Counted from the stretch's first letter, positions 7,914 through 17,675 are shown. The stretch: 33,131 bases of DNA from Congregicoccus sp964517665 (GCA_964517665.1 CAZFCY010000034.1:1-33131); one strand, 5' to 3'. Numbers and translations: made by a program. Notes: generated by a model not told the origin, from the letters alone.

Positions 7914-8018
7914 ACTTTTCCCCTCTCATGCGAGGGAAGCGGGCGGAGCGATTTTTGTGGCCCGGGATTCAAGGCTTTTTGTTTGCCGAATCCGACCCGC
8001 GACATGGACTGACACCCA

Positions 8019-9158
8019 ATGTCGTCCGGCTATCAGGTGATCGCCCGCAAATGGCGCCCGCAGACCTTCGATGAAGTCGTGGGCCAGGATCATGTCGTGC
8101 GCACGTTGAAGAACGCGATCGCGCGCAACCGCATCGCCCATGCCTACCTTTTCGTCGGACCGCGGGGCACGGGCAAGACCACCACCGCCCGCATCTTCGC
8201 CAAGGCGCTCAACTGCGTCGAGGGGCCCACTCCCACGCCTTGCGGCAAGTGCGAGGCCTGCGTCTCGATCGTCAATGGCAGCTCGATGGACGTGATCGAG
8301 ATCGACGGCGCCTCGAACAACTCCGTCGACCAGATCCGCGATCTGCGCGACGACGTCCGCTACGCGCCGGCGCAGGGCAAATTCAAGATCTACATCATCG
8401 ACGAGGTGCACATGCTTTCCGCCTCGGCCTTCAACGCGCTCCTGAAAACGCTCGAGGAGCCGCCGCCGCATGTGAAGTTCGTCTTCGCCACGACGGAGGC
8501 GCACAAGGTGCTCCCGACGATCGTCTCCCGCTGCCAGCGCTTCGACCTCAAGCCCATTTCCGACGAGTTGATCGTCGGCCGGCTCGCGCAGATCGCGCAG
8601 GCTGAGGGCATCGCGGTCGACGAGCCTGCGCTGCGCGCGATCGCGCGACTCGCCGATGGGGGCATGCGCGACTCGCAATCCATTCTCGACCAGATGATCG
8701 CCTTCTGCGGCGACACCGTCGCGGAGGCCGACGTGCTCGAGGTGTATGGCCTCGTCTCCGCCGCAAAGGTGGACGAACTCGCGCGAGCCCTCGCCACCGG
8801 CGACAACGTCAAACTCCTCGATCTGATCGACGAATTCGAAGCCAACGGCCGCGACCTCGTCCGCCTCCTTGTCGACCTTCAGGCGCGCGTGCGCCAGGCG
8901 CTGATCGACGCCGTTCGCCATGGCGGAAGTTCCGGAGCCCTCGGCGCCCCGCTTTCCACCGAATCGCTCACGCGCCTGCTCGACACGCTCCGCGAGAGCG
9001 AAGCCGGCCTGAAGTTCGGCCTTTCCGAGCGCGCGAACTTCGAGGTCGCGCTTCTGAAGGCGGTCGAGAACAGCCGCGCCCGCGCGATCGATTCGCTCAT
9101 CCGCGAACTCACGGACCTGGCGGAAGCCGCGCCCGGCGAAGGCGAAAAAAAAAAGTAG
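8019..9158 (+). CDS. dnaX: DNA polymerase III subunit gamma (zero-frame product of dnaX)
   Basis: 379 residues in the zero frame. This is the clamp-loader ATPase. Walker A is GPRGTGKTTT (Lys53), the zinc-binding cysteines are Cys66, 75, 78 and 81, Walker B is IIDEVHML (Asp128-Glu129), and the SRC motif follows in IVSRCQRF. AAA+ domains I and II and the collar domain III (to about residue 370) are complete. The zero frame then ends abruptly in GAA AAA AAA AAG TAG. This is the place and sequence where other bacteria shift frame to make the longer tau subunit, and the -1 frame stays open to 9520. The start ATG lies about 105 bases after the SRP RNA with no visible Shine-Dalgarno motif. Confidence 0.93.
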   Translation: MSSGYQVIARKWRPQTFDEVVGQDHVVRTLKNAIARNRIAHAYLFVGPRGTGKTTTARIFAKALNCVEGPTPTPCGKCEACVSIVNGSSMDVIEIDGASNNSVDQIRDLRDDVRYAPAQGKFKIYIIDEVHMLSASAFNALLKTLEEPPPHVKFVFATTEAHKVLPTIVSRCQRFDLKPISDELIVGRLAQIAQAEGIAVDEPALRAIARLADGGMRDSQSILDQMIAFCGDTVAEADVLEVYGLVSAAKVDELARALATGDNVKLLDLIDEFEANGRDLVRLLVDLQARVRQALIDAVRHGGSSGALGAPLSTESLTRLLDTLRESEAGLKFGLSERANFEVALLKAVENSRARAIDSLIRELTDLAEAAPGEGEKKK

Positions 9159-9219
9159 TTGAGACGCCCCGCGCGCCGGCTCCGGTTCGTCCTCCGGCCG
9201 ATGTTCGAGAAGCCGGCGC
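9145..9219 (+). promoter_or_regulatory. dnaX frameshift/slippage site with downstream stem
   Basis: Ten A residues (9145-9154) followed by G form the in-frame heptamer A AAA AAG at 9149-9155, then a TAG stop. This is the same heptamer as the E. coli dnaX frameshift site. A 9-base stem GCGCCGGCT (9173-9181) with AGCCGGCGC (9211-9219) lies 17 bases downstream. The A run could also allow polymerase slippage as in Thermus dnaX. No strong upstream Shine-Dalgarno stimulator is visible. Confidence 0.75.
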
Positions 9220-9520
9220 CGCCAGGGCCGCATCGGAACGCGAACCGGAGTCCTCGTCCGACAACTGGGATCGCCCACCGGAAGGCGCCCCCGGCGGAGA
9301 CGAGAGTTTCGAGAGCGCGGCGCCCGTATCCGTCGCACAACTACGCGACCGTGCCGACGACGGGGATCTGGCGACCGGCAGCGGCGCTTCGACCGCCGGA
9401 AAACCCGATCTCGACGAACTCCTCGCGAAGCTTCCCGATCAGAATCGCCGAACCGTCGAAGAACTTTTCCGCGGCAAGTTCAGCGTGGCGCGCCGGCTGG
9501 ACCGGACAAAGCTGCACTGA
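9155..9520 (+). CDS. dnaX: Tau-specific C-terminal extension of dnaX (-1 frame)
   Basis: After a -1 shift at the A run, translation continues for 121 codons to TGA at 9518-9520, giving a tau product of about 500 residues. The first 80 residues are Pro/Ala/Glu/Asp-rich and look like a flexible linker. The last 35 look folded: PDLDELLAKLPDQNRRTVEE, then LFRGKFSVARRLDRTK. The acidic low-complexity linker followed by an ordered tail is what is expected of a tau tail that contacts the polymerase alpha subunit and helicase. Known tau tails differ widely between phyla, so function is inferred from position and open frame only. Confidence 0.6.
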   Translation, partial: VVETPRAPAPVRPPADVREAGAARAASEREPESSSDNWDRPPEGAPGGDESFESAAPVSVAQLRDRADDGDLATGSGASTAGKPDLDELLAKLPDQNRRTVEELFRGKFSVARRLDRTKLH

Positions 9521-9625
9521 GAGCGGGCGCCGGGGTGGAGAATTGCGCGGAAGGGCAACGAAGCGAACGAAGGAAAAAACGAGCGAGCGCGGCTTTCGCG
9601 GCGATGGAAGGAGTTGGGCCGGGTC

Positions 9626-10237
9626 TCAGTCCACCAGCAGCGCCACTTGAAAACCCGGCCCGTGGACGCCTTCGATGAGGATGCCTTCGACGTCGGCCGT
9701 CTTCGAGGGGCCGGTGCACCACACGACGTTTGGATCGTCGCCGAGCGCGTCGACCGCGGCCGGCAGGTCGTGATGCAGGGTCGCGCGCGAGAGGACGCCG
9801 ATGTGCGCCCACGGAGCGAGCGCCGCGAGCCGGGTCGAGGTGTCCGTGTCGGAAAGGATGAGCGTGCCGGTCTCGGCGATGCCGCCGGAGGCGCGCGTGA
9901 TGCCGAATTGGTAGTCGTCCACCCGGCTGCGATCGAACGTCGTCTCGACCTTGAAGCCGTCGGGAAACGCGGGCTGAAACCGCGGCCAGAGTTGCGGATC
10001 GCAGTAACCGGTGGTCCAGCCCTTCGTTTGCAGGAAATCGACCAGCGCCTCGATCGAATCGAGCGGCGTGCCGTTCACCGCTTTCAATCTCGCGGAGAAG
10101 AGCGCCCACGGATCGATCTCGCCCCGCGCCTCGCGCATGACGACGATTTCGCGCTCCCAATCCGGCAGCGGCGCGGGCTGTTCGAGCGGAGCGAGGGCGT
10201 TGCGGACGCGGGCGAGGATGGTTTCGCGATCAGTCAT
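9626..10237 (-). CDS. lutC: Lactate utilization protein C (LUD domain)
   Basis: 203 residues, LutC/YkgG family. Together with LutA and LutB it oxidises L-lactate to pyruvate. The family core is visible: TTFDRSRVDDYQFGITRA, GGIAETGTLILSDTDTSTRL and the C-terminal GPSKTADVEGILIEGVHGP. ATG 10237 is chosen because upstream residues in frame come from a repeat. It is the last gene of the minus-strand block, separated from lutB by a composite of two nested repeats (10253-10400). No Shine-Dalgarno motif precedes the start. Length is normal for the family (about 200-240). Confidence 0.9.
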   Translation of the reverse strand: MTDRETILARVRNALAPLEQPAPLPDWEREIVVMREARGEIDPWALFSARLKAVNGTPLDSIEALVDFLQTKGWTTGYCDPQLWPRFQPAFPDGFKVETTFDRSRVDDYQFGITRASGGIAETGTLILSDTDTSTRLAALAPWAHIGVLSRATLHHDLPAAVDALGDDPNVVWCTGPSKTADVEGILIEGVHGPGFQVALLVD

Positions 10238-10364
10238 GGAAGTTGGTTTTGAGGAACCGCTAATTGACGCTAATGCACGCGAATAAAAAGCAGGAAAACA
10301 TTTCAGGGTAGGAGCGGCTTCAGCCGCGATGCGGAAGTCGAACGCATCGCGGCTGAAGCCGCTC

Positions 10365-11788
<1,424 letters not shown>

Positions 11789-11792
<4 letters not shown>

Positions 11793-12565
11793 GCTTTCAA
11801 CAGCCCGCCGTTTCTCAAGGCGTCGCGCAGTATCTGCACGACGTGGCGCGTCTTGATCGGCTTGCCTTCCTTTTCGGCGAGGCCGGCGAGATGCATGAGG
11901 CAGCTCATGTCCACCGAGACGAGTTCGTCGGGTTGTTCGGCGCGGATGTGCTCGAGTTTCAATGTCCCCATGTTGCCCGAGATGTGGGGAAACGAAACCG
12001 CGAACGTGCCGCCGAAACCGCAGCATTGCTCGCCTTCGCCGAACGGCAGCAACGTGAGTCCTTCGATCGTGCCGAGCAGGCTCGTCGCGGCTTCGCCGGT
12101 GTTCGTCCCGCGCGAATGGCACGAGCGGTGAAAGGCCACGCGCTTCTCGTAACGTCCGGGCCAGGTCGTGACGCCGAGGCCGTTGACGATGAAGTCCATC
12201 ACCTCCCACGTGCGCCGGCCGAGCGCCTCGACCTCCGCGTGATCGCGCTCCTTTTCAAACTCGAGCGGCGCGCCGTGAAACATCATGGCGGCGCACGAGC
12301 CGCTGGGCACGACCACGGGCGCGTCGCCCGCGAAGGTCTTCACGGTGTGCCGGACGACCTTGCGCGAGTTGATCCAGTCGCCGCCGTTGAAGGCGGGCTG
12401 CCCGCAGCAGGTTTGTCCCTCGGGGAACTCCACCGTGCAGCCGAGATGCTCGAGCACCTCCACTGTGGCGCGCGCGACGTCGTCGTAAAAGACATCGCAC
12501 AGACACGTAGCCATCAACTGGATACGGCCGGGGCCGGAGGGGAGGATGCGCGGGTGTTTGTTCAC
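11789..12565 (-). CDS. lutA: Lactate utilization protein A (CCG-domain Fe-S oxidoreductase)
   Basis: 258 residues from GTG 12565. Two cysteine-rich CCG domains are visible: ...GQTCCGQPAFNGG with PSGSCAAMM in the first half, and HRSCHSRG, GEGEQCCGFGGTF and DMSCLMH in the second. These bind the catalytic iron-sulfur cluster of the LutABC lactate oxidase. The family usually begins with a short segment ending IQLMATCLCD. That favours the GTG at 12565, whose codon overlaps the rhaA stop as GTGA, over the internal ATG at 12514. The overlap implies translational coupling with rhamnose isomerase, tying lactate oxidation to rhamnose use. Confidence 0.9.
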
Positions 12566-13860
12566 GAACGGCTGCCGAGGACCGACTTCTCGTAGCGGGC
12601 GACGTCCGCCACCCAATCGGCGCCGGGCGGGACGTCGGCGCGGCGACAGAGTTCGTCCCACACCGCGCCCCACGGCATCGATTTGCCCAGCTCCATGAGC
12701 GCGAGTTTCTCGTGTCCGTGGCCGGCGGTTTCCGCCCGCTGGAGCCGCGCGGTCGGATCGAGCAGGCCGAGCAGGATGGCCTGGCGCGTGGCGCGGGCGC
12801 CGACGACGTAGGCGCCGATGCGGTTGATCGAGGCGTCGAAGAAATCGAGCGCGACATAGACGCGATCGAAGGCGTCGCCGCGCGCGATCTCGAGAAAGAG
12901 CGCGCGCACGGGATCGTCGAGCAGCACGACGTGGTCGCTGTCCCAGCGCATCGGCCGGCTCGTGTGCACGAGCAGTTTCGGGTGAAACTGCATGAGCGCG
13001 GAGACCTTGTCGGCGACCGACTCGGTCGGGTGATAGTGCCCGAGATCGAGGCAGAGGACGACGCCGCGGCTCTGCGCGTAGGAAGAATAAAACTCCTGCG
13101 AGCCGACGACGTAGTCCTCGCTGGCGAGTCCGAAGAGTTTCCCCTCGACGGCGTCGATGCAGAGTTTCTTGTCGATCGAGCGGCCGGCGAAGATCGCGTC
13201 GTAGGATTCGACGAGGCGCTGCCGCGGGCTCCAGCGATCGGCGGGATTGTCCTTCGCGCCGTCGGGGATCCAGTGGTTGTTCACGCTGGGCGAGCCCTGC
13301 GCCTTCGCGAAATGCTGCGCGATGCGGCGGCTGGCGCGGCCGTGCTCGATCCAGAATTTGCGAATCCCGTCGTCGGGATGGGAGAGCGTGAAACCGGACG
13401 CGGCCTTCGGATGGCCGAAGTAGGTGGGGTTGAAGTCGAGGCCGAGTTTTTTCGACTTCGCCCAGTCGAGCCAGCGCGAGAAGTGGGCGGGCTCGAGCGC
13501 GTCGCGATCCACGGGCTTGCCGTCCGTCTCGGCGTAGCAGGCGTGGAGGTTGAGCCGCTGTTCGCCGGGGAGGAGACCGAGCGCGAAATCGAGGTCGGCG
13601 CGCATCTCGTCGCCGTTGCGCGCGCGGCCGGGATAGTTTCCGGTCGCCATGATGCCGCCCGAATCGACGGGACCGACGGGCGTCTCGAGGCCGCGCACGT
13701 CGTCCGCCTGCCAGCAGTGGATCGAGATCGGAATCTGGAGCGCGCGGGAAACGGCGGCCTCGGTGTCGACGCCGAGCTTCGCGTAGGCGTCGCGCGCGAT
13801 GCGGTAGGCGGGCGTGACTTTCAGTGGATCGGTTTTTTTGGAGCGGGCGGATTTCTTCAT
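12562..13860 (-). CDS. rhaA: L-rhamnose isomerase
   Basis: 432 residues. Interconverts L-rhamnose and L-rhamnulose in the cytosol with a divalent metal ion. Family landmarks: QIPISIHCWQADDVRGLE near the N-terminus, MATGNYPGRARNGDEMRADL, LDFNPTYFGHPKA, NNHWIPDGAKDNPADRWSPR, CLDLGHYHPTE and HTSRPMRWDSDHVV. The metal-binding Glu, Asp and His residues of the TIM barrel lie in these segments. Length is normal (about 420). It follows rhaB after a REP-like pair and is coupled to lutA by a GTGA overlap. No Shine-Dalgarno motif is seen. Confidence 0.95.
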   Translation of the reverse strand: MKKSARSKKTDPLKVTPAYRIARDAYAKLGVDTEAAVSRALQIPISIHCWQADDVRGLETPVGPVDSGGIMATGNYPGRARNGDEMRADLDFALGLLPGEQRLNLHACYAETDGKPVDRDALEPAHFSRWLDWAKSKKLGLDFNPTYFGHPKAASGFTLSHPDDGIRKFWIEHGRASRRIAQHFAKAQGSPSVNNHWIPDGAKDNPADRWSPRQRLVESYDAIFAGRSIDKKLCIDAVEGKLFGLASEDYVVGSQEFYSSYAQSRGVVLCLDLGHYHPTESVADKVSALMQFHPKLLVHTSRPMRWDSDHVVLLDDPVRALFLEIARGDAFDRVYVALDFFDASINRIGAYVVGARATRQAILLGLLDPTARLQRAETAGHGHEKLALMELGKSMPWGAVWDELCRRADVPPGADWVADVARYEKSVLGSRS

Positions 13861-13894
13861 GATTCGAGGAAGAAGGGTTTTGTGGGAGATTCCG

Positions 13895-13967
13895 GTAGGA
13901 GCGGCTTCAGCCGCGATTCGTTCGATTATCGTCCAACGTCCGAATCGCGGCTGAAGCCGCCTCCTAC
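13895..13967. repeat. REP-like inverted pair, copy 3
   Basis: The left copy begins GTAGGAGCGGCTTCAG at 13895 and the right copy ends CTCCTAC at 13967. The right copy has one extra C (GCCGCCTCCTAC). It lies 13 bases downstream of the rhaB stop (minus strand) and 34 bases upstream of the rhaA start. Confidence 0.9.
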
Positions 13968-13980
13968 CTTTTAGTCTGCG

Positions 13981-15405
13981 TCATTTTGTGCCGGGTTTGT
14001 GGATACGCGGCTTGATTTGTTTTGCGAGCAGGGCGCGGAAGGTGGCGAGGTTCTTCACGGCTTTCAGCGCCACGAGCTGGCTGGCGATGTTGCCGACGGC
14101 GGTGCCCTCGAGTTCGAAGGCGTGCAGAGGGATGCCGGCGGCGTCGGCCGTGGCCTGGCAGAGGAGCTGGTTGCGCGAGCCGCCGCCGACCATGAGGATG
14201 CGCTTGAAGGCGCGGCCGGAGAGTTTCTGGAACGTCGCCGCGACGTCGGCGTGACCCCGGCCGAGGGAATCGCAGATGAGGCGCACGTAGCCGGCGGTGT
14301 CCTTCGGCGGGCGCTGGCGGTGTCGCTTCAATTGCGCGTCGACCGCGGCGCGCATCGACTTCGGATTGACGAAGGCGGGATCGGTCGTGTCGAGCAGCCG
14401 CGCGGGCGCGGGAAGTTTCGAGGCGGCCTTGATCAGGGCGTTCCACTCGCGGTCGTTCTTCGGGCGCTCGCCGAAATCGCGCAGGCAGCATTCGCAGAGC
14501 CAGAGGCCGATCACGTTCGTGAGCGGGCGGAAGCGGCCGTCGCCCATGCGCTCGTTCGCGACGCGCGCGGCGAGGGCTTCCGGACCGAGCAGCGGCGTGT
14601 CGTTTTCGAAGCCGACGAGCGACCAGGTGCCGGAACTGATATAGAGGTCGTCGCCGGTTCCTGAAGTCGGCATCGCGGCGTAGGCGCTGGCGGTGTCGTG
14701 TCCGGGCACGGCCACGACCTTCACGCCCTTCAACTCCGGGATCTGTTTCACCGCGCCGAGGACCGTGTCGGCCTTGACCGGCGTGGTGAACCACTGCGGC
14801 GGGATGTGAAAGTGATCGAGCGTCGCGCGCGACCAGTCGCCGGTGTGGACATCGAGCAACTGCGTGGTGCTCGCGATCGAGATCTCGTTCTCCATCCGCC
14901 CGGAGAGGAGGAAATTGAAATAGTCCGGAAGAAACAGGCAGCGTGTGGCGATGTCGGCGACGGCGGGATTGGACGCGAGCGTTTCCTCCAGTTGCAGGCT
15001 GGAGTTGTAGAAGACGTTCGGGATGCCGGTGGCCTGATAGACGCGCTCGAGCGCGGCGCGCGTGTGTCCGAGCCGATCGAGGCCGGGTTGCGTGCGGCTG
15101 TCCCTGTATGCGTGCGCTGGATACACGAGGCGGCCGGAGTCGTCGAGGAGGACGTAGTCCACGCCCCAGGTGTCGACGCCGGCGGACGCGAGCCTGGGAA
15201 AACGCCGCCGCGCTTCGATCAGGCCGGCGCGAACTTCGTTCCACAAGCCGGCGATGTTCCAGTAGGCGTGGCGGCCGAGTTCGAAAAACTCGTTGGAAAA
15301 GCGATGAACTTCCGTGAGTTCGAGCCGGCGGCCGTTCCATGCGCCGACGATGACGCGACCGCTCGTGGCGCCCAGATCGACGGCTGCGCAGGTGATGGGT
15401 TTCAT
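13981..15405 (-). CDS. rhaB: L-rhamnulokinase (FGGY family)
   Basis: 474 residues. Phosphorylates L-rhamnulose to L-rhamnulose-1-phosphate with ATP. The N-terminal phosphate loop AAVDLGATSGRVIVG, the sugar-site segments SAGVDTWGVDYVLLDDSGRL and HAYRDSRT, the adenosine-site GTWSLVGFEN and the C-terminal VGGGSRNQLLCQATADA are typical of rhamnulokinases. It lies between the dehydrogenase gene and rhaA. A GC-rich palindromic pair lies before its start and a REP-like pair after its stop. No Shine-Dalgarno motif precedes ATG 15405. Confidence 0.95.
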   Translation of the reverse strand: MKPITCAAVDLGATSGRVIVGAWNGRRLELTEVHRFSNEFFELGRHAYWNIAGLWNEVRAGLIEARRRFPRLASAGVDTWGVDYVLLDDSGRLVYPAHAYRDSRTQPGLDRLGHTRAALERVYQATGIPNVFYNSSLQLEETLASNPAVADIATRCLFLPDYFNFLLSGRMENEISIASTTQLLDVHTGDWSRATLDHFHIPPQWFTTPVKADTVLGAVKQIPELKGVKVVAVPGHDTASAYAAMPTSGTGDDLYISSGTWSLVGFENDTPLLGPEALAARVANERMGDGRFRPLTNVIGLWLCECCLRDFGERPKNDREWNALIKAASKLPAPARLLDTTDPAFVNPKSMRAAVDAQLKRHRQRPPKDTAGYVRLICDSLGRGHADVAATFQKLSGRAFKRILMVGGGSRNQLLCQATADAAGIPLHAFELEGTAVGNIASQLVALKAVKNLATFRALLAKQIKPRIHKPGTK

Positions 15406-15466
15406 GCGGGTTTCGATTCAGACAAAGGTGTCAGCGAATGGCGAGGAAGGAGGAGCGGTGAAAATG

Positions 15467-15543
15467 GTGAACGCGCGCGTCCCTGCGCGTGCGCTCAAAA
15501 CGTTCGAACCCCGAACACGCGCACAGGGACGCGCGCGTCCACC
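15467..15543. repeat. GC-rich inverted pair (CGCGCGCGTCCCTG family)
   Basis: The left arm GAACGCGCGCGTCCCTGCGC (from 15469) faces the right arm GCGCACAGGGACGCGCGCGT (ending near 15539), with a loop of about 25 bases. It differs in sequence from the REP-like pairs but has the same outward-facing layout. It lies 28 bases after the dehydrogenase stop on the minus strand. Confidence 0.8.
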
Positions 15544-15571
15544 TGGCAAGCGCGTGCCCGGCCGGATGTCA

Positions 15572-16498
15572 TCAGCCGCGCACGGTGGCGAGGACGTCGC
15601 GCAGCGCCTTGGCGGAGGTCAGCAGGCCCTGCATTTCCTTCGGCCAGAGTTCGAGTTCGACGTGGTTGATCACGCCGGCGCGTCCCACGATCGTCGGGAC
15701 CGAGAGACAGACGCCGTTGATGCCGTAAACGCCGCTGAGATGCGACGAGACCGGCAGCAGCCGGTGACGGTCGAGCGCGATGGAATGAACGACTTCGGCG
15801 ATGGCGACGCCGACCGCCCAGCCCGCGCCGCCCTTGCGCGAGATGACTTCCGCGCCGCTCTTCTGCGTGCGTTGAAAGATCTGGTTCTGAAACGCGGCCG
15901 TGGCGCCGGGAAACTTCGTCAGTGGCGTGCCGTCCACCGTGGCCGACGACCAGATCGGCAGCATCGTGTCGCCGTGTTCGCCGAGGATGAGCGCGCGCAC
16001 CTGCGTCGGCGGGAGCTTGAGCGCGTCGGCGATGAGCGAGCAGAAACGCGACGTGTCGAGCACGGTGCCGAGGCCGATGACCTGTTGTTTCGGCAGGCCC
16101 GTGTCCTCGAGCGCGAGCTGCGTGAGGATGTCCACCGGATTGGAAACGACGAAGATGATCGCGTCGCGTCGCAGCCCGGCCTCTCGGAGCTGACGGATGA
16201 TGTCGCGGAAGAGCGCGACGTTGCGATTGATCAGGTCGAGGCGTGACTCGTCGGGTTTGCGGCGCAGGCCGGCGGTGATGCAGACGAGATCGGCCGCGGC
16301 GCAATCCGCGTAGTTTCCCGCGCGAATGATCTGATCGGCGGTGTAGGCGGATCCGTGCAGGAGGTCGAGCGCCTCGCCTTCGGCCGCGGCCGTGTTGGCG
16401 TCGAGCAGGATGAGTTCGCGAACGATGCCGCCGAGTTGGAGCGCGTAGGCGGCGCACGAGCCGACGCGGCCTCCGCCGCCGATGATTGCGATTTTCAT
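15572..16498 (-). CDS. Lactate/malate dehydrogenase family protein of the microcompartment locus
   Basis: 308 residues. An NAD-dependent 2-hydroxyacid dehydrogenase. The Rossmann glycine motif is IIGGGGRVGS, followed by acidic Asp33 in LLDAN (NAD preference). The substrate loop is AGLRRKPDESRLDL, Arg151 lies in LDTSRF and catalytic His175 in LGEHGDTM. The discriminating loop position (residue 102 in classical numbering) appears to be Arg80. Arg there is typical of malate dehydrogenases and Gln of lactate dehydrogenases. PV-type microcompartment loci carry a gene of this kind, thought to recycle NAD inside or near the shell. I see no clear encapsulation helix. The substrate is uncertain: malate or another 2-hydroxyacid. 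Confidence 0.85.
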   Translation of the reverse strand: MKIAIIGGGGRVGSCAAYALQLGGIVRELILLDANTAAAEGEALDLLHGSAYTADQIIRAGNYADCAAADLVCITAGLRRKPDESRLDLINRNVALFRDIIRQLREAGLRRDAIIFVVSNPVDILTQLALEDTGLPKQQVIGLGTVLDTSRFCSLIADALKLPPTQVRALILGEHGDTMLPIWSSATVDGTPLTKFPGATAAFQNQIFQRTQKSGAEVISRKGGAGWAVGVAIAEVVHSIALDRHRLLPVSSHLSGVYGINGVCLSVPTIVGRAGVINHVELELWPKEMQGLLTSAKALRDVLATVRG

Positions 16499-16501
16499 GA
16501 A

Positions 16502-16550
16502 TGAGTAGCGAGGAGTGAGTAGCGAGTAGAAGAGTGACGTCGGCTGCTAC
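16502..16550. repeat. Repeat fragments: GTAGCGAG tandem and a GTAGCAGCCGACGTCA copy
   Basis: Between the aldolase stop and the dehydrogenase start lies a tandem of GAGTAGCGAGGAGTGAGTAG-like units (16503-16528). Beside it, TGACGTCGGCTGCTAC (16535-16550) matches the outer arms of the composite repeat at 17676-17817. Related GCGAATGGCGAG / GCGAATAGCGAG units occur at 15435 and 30533. Confidence 0.65.
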
Positions 16551-16559
16551 ACGCGGAAG

Positions 16560-17648
16560 TCAGCTTTTTTGAAGCGATTGAAACACCTGGTCGGTGATGC
16601 TGGAGACGAGTTTCTCCAACTCGGCATTCGTCGCCTGCACGAGCGAATCGCCGTTCGACGCCGGCGTGGCGCATGCGACGGGACGATCCGAGATGAACTC
16701 CCAGGGATCGCACTCGCACAGCTTTTCCTGGGCCGTGCCATCGCGTTCGTCGGGAAGGCCGAGCTTCTTTTTCATGTCGAGGAGGATCTTCATCTCGTCG
16801 CGCGGGATCGTCGTGCGCTTCGTCGGAAGCTGCGCCGCCACCCACAACGTGCGGCAGTAGCTGTCGGTGATCTCCATCTTGAAATAAGCATCCTCGACGG
16901 AGGTGCCCCACGTGATCACGCCGTGATTGCCCATGAGGATCGACTGGTGCTTGGGCGCGAGCCTGCCGAGCACCTCGCTCATCTGCGGCGAGCCGGGCGT
17001 CTTGTATTCGGCGACGGGGATCGTGCCGACAAAAACCTCGACCTCGGGGATGAGGCACTGCGGCGGCTGGACGCCGGCCATGGCGAACGCGGTGGCGTGG
17101 ATCGGGTGCGCGTGGCACACGCCCATCGCGGCCGGGACCGCGCGGTAGATGCCGAGGTGCGAGAGGATTTCGCTCGTGCGTTTGAACGGCGCGTGACCCG
17201 CGACCTGATTGCCGTCGAGATCGACGAGGCAGATCATCTCGGGCTTCATGAAACCCTTCGAGACACCGGTCGGCGTGCAGAGGAAATACTCGCCGAGCCG
17301 CGCGGAGATGTTGCCGCCGTTGCCGTCGTTATAGTCGCGCTGCCAGCAGCGATGGCCGAGATCGCAGATCAGTTGCTTGAGCGCGCGCGCCTCGGGCGAG
17401 TTGAAGAGCGACTGGATGTTGCCGTCGCGCGGCGCGGACGCCGGCCGGGGGGACGCGACCGGCGGGGCGGCAGGCGAGTCGCCTTTCGTGGACGACGATG
17501 AGGCGTTCGAATCGAAGACGACCTTGATGCCGGCCTCGGTCAGCACATCGCGCGCGGAGGGCGTGACGAGGACGTTCCGGCAATGGCGGAACTCCTTCGC
17601 GCCTGTTTTCACGAACGCTTCGGCATCGGAGATGGAGAATACTTTCAT
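16560..17648 (-). CDS. Class II aldolase (rhamnulose/fuculose-1-phosphate type) of the microcompartment
   Basis: 362 residues, longer than a plain class II aldolase (about 215). The catalytic core (about 80-300) has NDGNGGNIS, CTPTGVSKG, Glu160 in FKRTSEILSH, zinc ligands His179 and His181 in CHAHPIHATAF, and His242 in MGNHGVITWG. It cleaves L-rhamnulose-1-phosphate (and probably L-fuculose-1-phosphate) to DHAP and L-lactaldehyde. An extra N-terminal domain (residues 1-47) contains NVLVTPSARDVLTEAGIKV, a motif seen near the start of several BMC proteins, then a Ser/Pro/Ala linker. The C-terminus (ATNAELEKLVSSITDQVFQS) is an amphipathic helix typical of a targeting peptide. Together these suggest that the enzyme is packed into the shell. 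Confidence 0.92.
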   Translation of the reverse strand: MKVFSISDAEAFVKTGAKEFRHCRNVLVTPSARDVLTEAGIKVVFDSNASSSSTKGDSPAAPPVASPRPASAPRDGNIQSLFNSPEARALKQLICDLGHRCWQRDYNDGNGGNISARLGEYFLCTPTGVSKGFMKPEMICLVDLDGNQVAGHAPFKRTSEILSHLGIYRAVPAAMGVCHAHPIHATAFAMAGVQPPQCLIPEVEVFVGTIPVAEYKTPGSPQMSEVLGRLAPKHQSILMGNHGVITWGTSVEDAYFKMEITDSYCRTLWVAAQLPTKRTTIPRDEMKILLDMKKKLGLPDERDGTAQEKLCECDPWEFISDRPVACATPASNGDSLVQATNAELEKLVSSITDQVFQSLQKS

Positions 17649-17675
17649 TGGAATAGGGAAATCCTGGGTTTGCCT

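Noticed and set aside
9159..9650. A separate gene after dnaX in the zero frame
   Set aside because: The -1 frame fits a tau tail better; the zero frame product is Arg/Pro-rich without motifs.
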